From: Oscillospiraceae bacterium
Lineage (GTDB): Bacteria > Bacillota_A > Clostridia > Oscillospirales > Ruminococcaceae
Length of the DNA stretch: 18,610 nt
Direction: 5' to 3'
Assembly (NCBI GenBank): GCA_017829075.1
Contig: JAGAJA010000051.1
Location: forward strand, 1 to 18,610
Below the pieces are notes generated by a model. That model had not been told where the DNA came from, made no database searches, and worked only from the letters and a program-made list of their open reading frames with translations. The position numbers and the translations under genes were made by a program. Shown here piece by piece: positions 1 to 4,706 of this stretch; the first letter of the stretch is position 1, and every line of letters starts with the position of its first letter.

Positions 1-10
1 AAATAACAAT

Positions 11-451
11 TTAGTTTTCAAATAGTTTTTTAACCCGTTCAGTATATTCACTATCAATTTCGTATAGATAACTTGAATAAGGTTGCGCAATAGGAATAAC
101 AATAATATCGTTCCTGTTAATCCCTAATTCATTAAGCAGTTCTTTTGCCTCATCAACTGAAAGAGAGCTTTCCTGCAATTTCCAGATTTCTTCTTCGGTT
201 TTATTTCGATTAGTGCCACTCATAATGCCACAACGATATGATTCCTCTGCCATTTGCCATACATAAACTTCAATACCCTTAAAATCTGATAGCTCAAAAT
301 ACTCTGGATATAGCTCTTTCAGTTTATCAACACTAACTGAATTATCTATTTCATATTTAATATCACTTTCGCTCTCTGAGTTTTTGGTTCCGCACCCTAA
401 TAATGCTATTACCAACAATAAGTTCATTGCAAATATTACAAACTTCTTCAT
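11..451 (-). CDS. Small predicted lipoprotein, function unknown
   Basis: This encodes a 146-residue protein with a lipoprotein signal peptide: a KK-containing N-terminus, a hydrophobic core at about residues 4-18, and an LLGC lipobox with the lipidated Cys at residue 20. The mature part is charged and rich in Glu, Tyr and Ser, and I do not recognise a domain in it. The start at 451 was chosen over an upstream in-frame ATG at 505 because a GGAGG lies 8 nt before it and the signal peptide begins there. Its own promoter is at 541-569. The gene is visibly AT-rich compared with the sugar operon, which fits an accessory origin. It is probably anchored to the outer face of the membrane. Confidence 0.75.
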   Translation of the reverse strand: MKKFVIFAMNLLLVIALLGCGTKNSESESDIKYEIDNSVSVDKLKELYPEYFELSDFKGIEVYVWQMAEESYRCGIMSGTNRNKTEEEIWKLQESSLSVDEAKELLNELGINRNDIIVIPIAQPYSSYLYEIDSEYTERVKKLFEN

Positions 452-540
452 AATCAATGCCTCCATGTAAACCGGAAAATATGAATTTAACAACTCTACA
501 AACAACGATTTATCGGGCAGATTATCAACCCGTCTTACTC

Positions 541-569
541 ATTATATCACAAACAAACCCGAATTTCAA
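541..569 (-). promoter_or_regulatory. Sigma-A type promoter of the lipoprotein gene
   Basis: On the minus strand, TTGAAA (569-564) is followed by a 17-nt spacer and TATAAT (546-541). The predicted transcript starts near 534, leaving a leader of about 80 nt before the ATG at 451. Confidence 0.7.
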
Positions 570-611
570 TATAATTTCACAGCCGAGCTAATTTTCAGAT
601 GTACCACCTAT

Positions 612-629
612 GGTGCTATATGTAGCACC
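612..629. repeat. 18-bp palindrome, copy 1
   Basis: GGTGCTATATGTAGCACC forms a perfect 7-bp stem (GGTGCTA/TAGCACC) with a TATG loop, followed by TTTT. It sits between the divergent promoters of the lipoprotein gene and the small plus-strand gene, 7 bp before the -35 box of the latter. It could be a terminator-like hairpin or an operator. An identical copy is at 1013-1030. Confidence 0.8.
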
Positions 630-636
630 TTTTATA

Positions 637-665
637 TTGACATTTTAAGCATACTATGGTATCAT
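637..665 (+). promoter_or_regulatory. Sigma-A type promoter of the small helix-hairpin-helix gene
   Basis: TTGACA at 637-642, a 17-nt spacer and TATCAT at 660-665. The ATG at 700 follows after a short leader containing AAGGAG. Confidence 0.7.
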
Positions 666-699
666 TATTATAGAGCTTTACACAAGGAGTTTTTGCACT

Positions 700-942
700 A
701 TGTTAGATGAAAAGAGCAAAATCAGCCGTGATACTTACAAGAAAATCAAGGCTATGAACAGAGAGCAGATGAACGATTTCCTCACGGGTATCTACCAAGA
801 GGGCGTGAACGACAGCCAAATCGACCTTGATGAGCTTCGTGAGGTTATAGGTTCGGTCAGCGGTATCGGAGAGGTTCGGCTCAATCAGATAATGGACGCT
901 ATTGCCGCACACTATGGTACAGAAGAAACTAAACAGGAATAG
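700..942 (+). CDS. Small helix-hairpin-helix protein of a mobile element
   Basis: This encodes an 80-residue, highly charged protein of unknown function. Residues 55-65 (GIGEVRLNQIM) fit a helix-hairpin-helix signature, a motif that usually binds DNA backbone without sequence specificity, so a DNA-binding role is plausible but inferred. The gene has a good promoter (637-665), an AAGGAG ribosome binding site about 10 nt before the ATG, and its own terminator (945-984). It is an isolated single-gene unit whose neighbours on both sides run on the opposite strand. Identical 18-bp palindromes frame it at 612-629 and 1013-1030. Similar short genes accompany mobilizable elements in Clostridia, from memory. 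Confidence 0.75.
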   Translation: MLDEKSKISRDTYKKIKAMNREQMNDFLTGIYQEGVNDSQIDLDELREVIGSVSGIGEVRLNQIMDAIAAHYGTEETKQE

Positions 943-944
943 AT

Positions 945-984
945 AATCGCCGCCCGCTCTGACGAGAGTGGACAGCGATTTTTT
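945..984 (+). terminator. Rho-independent terminator of the small HhH gene
   Basis: The outer stem AATCGC/GCGATT (945-950/975-980) and the inner stem CCGCTCT/AGAGTGG (954-960/965-971, one G-U pair) are separated by a 3x3 internal loop. A T-run follows directly. It begins just after the stop codon at 942. Confidence 0.8.
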
Positions 985-1012
985 GTTTCAGATTTGAAAA
1001 AGAAAAGTCGGC

Positions 1013-1030
1013 GGTGCTATATGTAGCACC
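1013..1030. repeat. 18-bp palindrome, copy 2
   Basis: It is identical to 612-629 and is followed by seven T residues, so on the plus strand it can act as a second terminator behind the small gene. The two copies also share the next four T bases, giving 22 identical bases that recur 401 bp apart. Confidence 0.8.
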
Positions 1031-1092
1031 TTTTTTTACAGAGTAGTACCATAATTTGGCAATAGTAGCAATATAGTTTCTGATACAATTTA

Positions 1093-1134
1093 CAAAAAAG
1101 GGCTTAACTGTCCTATTTATGGAACAGTTAAGCC
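1093..1134 (-). terminator. Rho-independent terminator of the acidic-protein gene
   Basis: Read on the minus strand, an 11-bp perfect stem GGCTTAACTGT/ACAGTTAAGCC (1134-1124/1111-1101) is extended by GG/CC and closed by a 7-nt loop. It is followed by C and a run of six T (1099-1094). It lies 14 nt after the stop codon at 1148. Confidence 0.85.
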
Positions 1135-1147
1135 ACAATCTGTTCAT

Positions 1148-1945
1148 TTATTCGATAAATGTGTACAGCAACCGAGAGTTCCCAACCTCTGTATATCCAG
1201 CGTCCTCGTAAATCTTCCACTCGTCCTTGTCGATAGCGGACGCAGGGTAAGTATCGCCCTCGTTCCTTGTTCCCATAACATAGTTAAGCTGTTCCTCACT
1301 CAAAACGAGGTGGGGCTGTCCGTCATCTTCGTACTCGCCGTTGAGTATCTTTGTCACACGCTCAACCGTTTCCTTATGGGCAAGTTCGGCTAATCCCTCT
1401 TTGATAATCGTATAGGTGTCCTTTTCATAGGGCAAGGCACGAGGATAGTACACAATCATATCGGGGTAAACGTTGCTCGTGTAGAGCAATATGTTCGGTA
1501 TCTGCTCCACCATAGCGGTCATAAACTCGCTGTCACGGTACGGCTCGTCAAAGATAAAGTCATAGAGATAGAATATGCTCTCACACGCTTCTAACTCAAA
1601 TTCATCGCAAAGCGGAGCGTTCGGCTCGGTCAGAGCTTTCATAGCGTAACCCAAGAGGAATGAGTAATCATCGCACATCTGAACAGGCGAAAAGCCTTTG
1701 CGTATCATAGCGTCGTTCTGAATTAAGTGTCCTGTCAGAGTTGCGATATGAACGCCCTCGCCGATTTCTTCTTCAAGTATGCGTTCAGCTTCGCTGTCCT
1801 CGGTATCTTCGGGGATACCGAACACATCTATCTTGATTAACGGGCAATAACGGTATTCATCATCGCCGTAACTATCTTCCAAATCAAAAGTTACACGTCT
1901 TTTATCGGAAATCTCCGCATAAAATTCGCTAAACCTGTTCTCCAT
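1148..1945 (-). CDS. Strongly acidic protein of unknown function
   Basis: This encodes a 265-residue soluble protein with no signal peptide or clear membrane segment, and I do not recognise its family. It is very acidic: roughly 58 Asp/Glu against roughly 25 Lys/Arg by hand count. The first 80 residues are the most extreme, with about 22 acidic and 7 basic residues. A hydrophobic, aromatic middle part (about 110-165) suggests a folded core. It has its own promoter (1982-2010) and terminator (1093-1134), so it is a single-gene unit. The ribosome binding site is weak (GGGG about 12 nt before the ATG). DNA mimicry is possible from the charge alone, but there is no motif for it. Confidence 0.7.
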   Translation of the reverse strand: MENRFSEFYAEISDKRRVTFDLEDSYGDDEYRYCPLIKIDVFGIPEDTEDSEAERILEEEIGEGVHIATLTGHLIQNDAMIRKGFSPVQMCDDYSFLLGYAMKALTEPNAPLCDEFELEACESIFYLYDFIFDEPYRDSEFMTAMVEQIPNILLYTSNVYPDMIVYYPRALPYEKDTYTIIKEGLAELAHKETVERVTKILNGEYEDDGQPHLVLSEEQLNYVMGTRNEGDTYPASAIDKDEWKIYEDAGYTEVGNSRLLYTFIE

Positions 1946-1981
1946 AATTGCTTTATCCCCATTCCTATCAATCTATGATAT

Positions 1982-2010
1982 ATTATATCAGAAATAAAGG
2001 ATATTTTCAA
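1982..2010 (-). promoter_or_regulatory. Sigma-A type promoter of the acidic-protein gene
   Basis: On the minus strand, TTGAAA (2010-2005) is followed by a 17-nt spacer and TATAAT (1987-1982). Transcription is predicted to start near 1975, about 30 nt before the ATG at 1945. Confidence 0.8.
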
Positions 2011-2026
2011 GGTGATTTTGCAAAAC

Positions 2027-2065
2027 AAAAAGCCGCCCCGAAGCCGTGACAGCTCCGAGGTGGCT
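2027..2065 (-). terminator. Rho-independent terminator of the XRE regulator gene
   Basis: On the minus strand, an AGCCACC...GGCGGCT-type hairpin of about 14 bp with a few mismatches or wobbles and a 5-nt loop is followed by TTTTTG. It begins about 16 nt after the stop codon at 2081. Confidence 0.75.
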
Positions 2066-2080
2066 CGTCTATTTGATTTA

Positions 2081-2443
2081 TCAATCTTCGTCTGAATTCT
2101 TTTCGGCGATTTGGCTGTTCAGTACACGATATGTGTCTGCAAAGACAAACAGCAGCTTTTCTGCTTGCTTCTGAATATCTTCGGGCATAGCTGAAATCAT
2201 CGAATTGAGCTTTGCGTTCTCCTTATAGGGAGCAGTGCCGTAAACCAAGTAGTCCGTTGATACGCATAATGCCGAGGCTATTCTTCCCAAGTTCTGTACT
2301 TTCATACTCTTGCGCCCTGCTTCGACTTCCCATAAAAAGTCAGCTGAAATATCCGCAAGCTCGGCTAATTTCTCACGAGTATAGCCCCGTTCTTCACGCA
2401 CTTGCCTTATCCGTCCGCCGATTGCCGCATTAGACATATCCAT
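2081..2443 (-). CDS. XRE/Cro-CI family transcriptional regulator
   Basis: This encodes a 120-residue DNA-binding regulator. Residues 8-66 form a typical HTH_3 domain: GGRIRQVREERGYTREKLAE, then the recognition part ISADFLWEVEAGRKS, then the closing VQNLGRIASALCVSTDYLVYG. The C-terminal 50 residues form a short helical tail that probably dimerises. The start at 2443 was chosen over an in-frame ATG at 2506 because GGAG lies 7 nt before it and the helix-turn-helix begins right after. A TATACT box about 30 nt upstream of the ATG may be its -10 element, but no good -35 box is seen. It probably represses genes of the mobile element, including itself. It does not look like a phage CI repressor because no peptidase part is present. 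Confidence 0.85.
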   Translation of the reverse strand: MDMSNAAIGGRIRQVREERGYTREKLAELADISADFLWEVEAGRKSMKVQNLGRIASALCVSTDYLVYGTAPYKENAKLNSMISAMPEDIQKQAEKLLFVFADTYRVLNSQIAEKNSDED

Positions 2444-2544
2444 ATTTTTTCTCCATTTCTCCTTTTCTTCAGTATAACAATTTTGACAGAGTTTGAAAAC
2501 CGACACAAGATAGAAATATATATATCTATTGACATAATTTATTA

Positions 2545-2573
2545 TTGACTTTTGCAGGAGAAAGATTTATAAT
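2545..2573 (+). promoter_or_regulatory. Orphan sigma-A type promoter
   Basis: TTGACT at 2545-2550, a 17-nt spacer and TATAAT at 2568-2573. A transcript would start near 2580 and run rightwards into the antisense strand of the excisionase-like gene. No plus-strand gene with a ribosome binding site follows, so the product would be a non-coding or antisense RNA. Confidence 0.5.
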
Positions 2574-2574
2574 A

Positions 2575-2671
2575 AATATGAATATAGAGCCTTAAACCCA
2601 CATCGTTCACAAGTGATACCCCATAGCGAACAAGGCAAAGAGGCAAGGCGGTAAACCGTCATTAAGAGCCG
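2575..2671. other. Gene-free stretch with repeats, candidate oriT or small RNA
   Basis: No reading frame is supported here. Visible structure includes TCACAAGTGA (2607-2616), GTTC/GAAC arms (2605-2608/2628-2631) and two adjacent near-identical octamers AGGCAAAG and AGGCAAGG (2633-2648). It lies at the downstream end of the excisionase-like gene and just downstream of an orphan promoter. Short repeats next to mobilization genes are the usual setting of a transfer origin, but I see no nic sequence I can name. Confidence 0.25.
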
Positions 2672-2956
2672 TTATGCAATACCGTTGAGGTATGCAATCA
2701 AAGCGGCTTTCGGGATAAGTATCTTCCCGTTTTTCCCTTGCCCCGCACGGACAAATGGGATTTCATTTCTCGCAATAAGCTGCCGAATGGTGAACTCATT
2801 CAGCCCTCGGATTTCCTGCGTGCATTCCTTTATGGTCAGCATTTCGACAGGTTGCTCGGCTGAACTTGTGATAGGGATTTCCTCGTCATTATCAAGCAGC
2901 CTGCTCAAAAGCGAGGTAACCTTTGCGATTATGTCCTGTTTCTTGGCTTGGGTCAT
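2672..2956 (-). CDS. Excisionase-like DNA-binding protein of the mobile element
   Basis: This encodes a 94-residue protein. The N-terminal 35 residues are a charged helical lead. Residues 38-92 form a MerR/excisionase-type winged helix (HTH_17), with MLTIKECTQEI, a recognition helix FTIRQLIARNEIPFVRAG and the wing GKILIPKAALIAYLNG. Proteins like this bend DNA at attachment sites or act as accessory mobilization factors. AAAGGAGG lies 7 nt before the ATG. The relaxase-fragment stop codon is 21 nt upstream, so the two are co-transcribed from the promoter at 3881-3909. No integrase follows it, which is unusual for a true excisionase, so an accessory relaxosome or regulatory role is the alternative. 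Confidence 0.75.
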   Translation of the reverse strand: MTQAKKQDIIAKVTSLLSRLLDNDEEIPITSSAEQPVEMLTIKECTQEIRGLNEFTIRQLIARNEIPFVRAGQGKNGKILIPKAALIAYLNGIA

Positions 2957-2977
2957 TTTATCGCCTCCTTTCTGAAA

Positions 2978-3700
2978 TTATCTTTTATTCTTCTTCCGAT
3001 TAACAGTCTGCATAGGCTGTTCGGGAGAGTTTTCTTTTTTCAGTTCTGCCTTGCGTTCCTCTGCGTGTTTAATTGCGGCAACCCTCTCACGCTCGGCTTT
3101 GATGAGATTATCAATGTAGTTGCCCTCAACGATTTCTTCGTAAGTGCGTATCACATTCTCAATTTGGGAAAGCTGTGTTTTCAGGTCAAGGTCAGCGTCT
3201 CCGTTCTCGGCTTTCTCTCGCAAGTCGGCAGCTATATCGTAAAGCTGTTCACGACTTCTTATGTTTTGCTCCGAAATGATATTAAGGCAGTACAGCAACC
3301 GCCCAATCGTCAGGTCGTTCATAAAGTCGTAAGGCTGTTTCTTGTTCCACTTTACAGGGGTAATCTCAAACTTTCGCACAAGGGTTATGCTTGCGTTAAT
3401 GGTAGAATAAAAAGGCTTCTCAATTCTGCTTGCGGCGTATTCATCTTGCAAAAAGCTGTCGGGAACTTTGTTCCTGTCCTCAATTCTATTTATAAGGGCA
3501 TTCTCCGAATAATCAGCTCCCAGCGATTTCAGACGAAACGGTCTTTTAGCATACGGCGGCTTAACCGCAATATACTTTCCTTGCCGCACCTCATATTTGT
3601 TTGCTTCCAAAAGCTGAATGAAATGCTCAAAGTCTCTTGCCGAATATATCAGTCGGTCAATAAAGAATTTCAGCCGTTCACAGTAAGTCTGCTCGTTCAT
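2978..3700 (-). pseudogene. C-terminal half of a relaxase (MobP/VirD2-like), catalytic domain missing
   Basis: This encodes 240 residues that resemble the region after the nuclease domain in relaxases of Clostridia mobilizable elements. The signs are RLKFFIDRLIYSARDFEHFI, then YEVRQGKYIAVKPP, then RPFRLKSLGADYSENALINRI at residues 36-72, then a long charged coiled-coil-prone tail (about 150-240). The N-terminal catalytic part (His triad and Tyr) is absent, and upstream DNA carries promoters instead. The ATG at 3700 has no ribosome binding site. An AAGGAGG (3747-3753) precedes a GTG at 3737 that opens a different frame, ending after 19 codons at 3678. This is either a 5'-truncated relic or a short derivative translated by coupling to that mini-frame. 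Transfer activity on its own is not expected. Confidence 0.6.
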
Positions 3701-3737
3701 CGGTTTGAATGAGGCAAAATCGTTCGTAGGTTATCAC
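3678..3737 (-). other. 19-codon mini-frame with a strong ribosome binding site
   Basis: A GTG at 3737 follows AAGGAGG with 9-nt spacing. The frame reads VITYERFCLIQTDERADLL and stops at 3678. It overlaps the ATG of the relaxase fragment (3700) in another frame. It could be a coupling leader or the scar of a lost gene start. I do not recognise the peptide. Confidence 0.35.
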
Positions 3738-3817
3738 AGGTAAGTCCTCCTTTCCAAAAGAATAAGATGATTGCAAAACTGAAAAGAAAATTTTTTCTTT
3801 CAGATATGAAATACCGC

Positions 3818-3846
3818 TTGACATATACCGATGATTGTGGTAGTAT
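3818..3846 (+). promoter_or_regulatory. Sigma-A type promoter towards the XRE regulator at 3980
   Basis: TTGACA at 3818-3823, a 17-nt spacer and TAGTAT at 3841-3846. The transcript would start near 3853 and have a leader of about 125 nt. It faces the minus-strand promoter at 3881-3909. Confidence 0.65.
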
Positions 3847-3880
3847 AGTGTAAAGGGCGACTATCGTGGGCAGTAATGTG

Positions 3881-3909
3881 ATTATACCATTTCACGATTA
3901 ACCTGTCAA
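3881..3909 (-). promoter_or_regulatory. Full-consensus sigma-A promoter for the relaxase fragment and excisionase-like gene
   Basis: On the minus strand, TTGACA (3909-3904) is followed by exactly 17 nt and TATAAT (3886-3881). The transcript would start near 3874 and have a leader of about 170 nt before 3700. A consensus match this good normally needs a repressor, and the XRE gene next door is the obvious candidate. Confidence 0.75.
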
Positions 3910-3913
3910 GCTG

Positions 3914-3943
3914 TTTGTGGTAAATATTCTATAATTCCACAAA
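3914..3943. promoter_or_regulatory. Candidate operator with TTTGTGG/CCACAAA inverted repeat
   Basis: Two 7-bp arms (3914-3920 and 3937-3943) flank an AT-rich centre. They lie just upstream of the -35 box of the minus-strand promoter. A third copy of the core with two more matching bases, TTGTGGTA, is at 3835-3842 on the -10 box of the opposing promoter. This spacing suits a dimeric XRE regulator acting on both promoters. Confidence 0.45.
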
Positions 3944-3979
3944 TATAGTCTTTTTGATAATAATATGAGGAGGATTACT

Positions 3980-4606
3980 ATGCTTGAACAAGCAAAAAAC
4001 ACCTGCGAACAGGTGTTTGGAAAAAGATTAAGGGAGCTTCGCAAGGAGAACGGCTACACGATTGAGCAGTTCGCCGATATGGTGGGCATATCCAAAAGCA
4101 CGCTCGGTTATTACGAGAACGACAAGCGTATGCCCGATATTGAGATACTCGCAAGAATTGCCAATGTGCTGAATGTGAACGCCGATTACCTAATTGGTAG
4201 AACGAACACAACCGCTCAAAAAGGAAAGATGAAAACGGTGTGCGAGTTTACGGGGTTGTCAAATCAGGCGGCGGAATATTTGTCAAAGCTTGTTGATAAC
4301 AAGAGATATGAGGCGCTGACGATTATCAACCACCTGTTTGCCGAATTAGGCGAGGATAGTGTTTTTGAAAACTACCTGCACCATGGGATAGACGAAACTG
4401 CTTCCAGCGTTCTTGGCACGCTAATCATTTATTTTGAGAAAAGAGCCTGTTGGGAAATCGATTGGGACGAGGGCGAGAGCGTTCAGCAGATGAAAGAAAA
4501 CAGCGTTATGAAAAACGCTTATGTTCATTATCTCTTTGAGCAAGTGACTACCGCCATAAAGAACAGCTCTGAGGTTTACTCGGAGGAAAATGCGCCTTGG
4601 AAGTGA
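3980..4606 (+). CDS. XRE-family transcriptional regulator with a long C-terminal domain
   Basis: This encodes a 208-residue regulator. Residues 13-72 form an HTH_3 domain: FGKRLRELRKENGYTIEQFA, a recognition helix ISKSTLGYYENDKRMPD, and ARIANVLNVNADYLIGRT. Residues 80-208 form a helical acidic part (CEFTGLSNQAAEYLSKLVDNKRYEAL and onward) of the kind found in regulators of Clostridia conjugative and mobilizable elements. The start at 3980 was chosen because AGGAGG (3968-3973) lies 6 nt before it. An in-frame ATG at 3965 overlaps that site and has none of its own. It is oriented opposite to the relaxase fragment, with control sites between them, and it ends before the terminator at 4670-4706. 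It probably governs the element's mobilization operon. Confidence 0.85.
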   Translation: MLEQAKNTCEQVFGKRLRELRKENGYTIEQFADMVGISKSTLGYYENDKRMPDIEILARIANVLNVNADYLIGRTNTTAQKGKMKTVCEFTGLSNQAAEYLSKLVDNKRYEALTIINHLFAELGEDSVFENYLHHGIDETASSVLGTLIIYFEKRACWEIDWDEGESVQQMKENSVMKNAYVHYLFEQVTTAIKNSSEVYSEENAPWK

Positions 4607-4669
4607 GCGTTTTGCTCTATCAAATTAAAGCGTCTCATCTACAAACAGCAGCAATTTCAACATAAGAAT

Positions 4670-4706
4670 ATGTCTGCCACACATTACTATGCGGCAGACA
4701 TTTTTT
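4670..4706 (+). terminator. Strong terminator between the element and the GH31 gene
   Basis: The stem ATGTCTGCC/GGCAGACAT (4670-4678/4693-4701) is perfect over 9 bp with a 14-nt loop, followed by TTTTTT. The T-run overlaps the stop codon of the convergent GH31 gene (4705-4707). On the minus strand the hairpin is also present but followed by only a poor T-run, so bidirectional use is possible but weaker. Confidence 0.85.

Larger units (their letters stand above)
1..4704. mobile_element. Part of an integrated mobilizable element, probably decayed
   Basis: This is a cluster of accessory genes ending next to chromosomal sugar genes. It holds two XRE regulators, a relaxase C-terminal part, an excisionase-like protein, a small helix-hairpin-helix protein, an acidic unknown protein and a lipoprotein. 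The combination of relaxase plus excisionase-like protein plus XRE control is typical of mobilizable elements in gut Clostridia. I see no integrase, no complete relaxase and no flanking direct repeats, so both borders are uncertain. The right border is placed at the strong terminator at 4670-4706. The left part may continue outside the window or may be host sequence. Confidence 0.5.

Noticed and set aside
2675..2697. Hairpin TGCAATACC/GGTATGCA at the end of the excisionase-like gene as a terminator
   Set aside because: It lies before the stop codon on the minus strand, has a bulge and lacks a T-run in either direction.
2948..3712. 254-codon open frame on the plus strand, antisense to the relaxase fragment
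   Set aside because: The Phe/Leu/Ser-rich, hydrophobic translation comes from reversing a Lys/Glu-rich coding strand. The relaxase-like sequence on the minus strand explains the openness.
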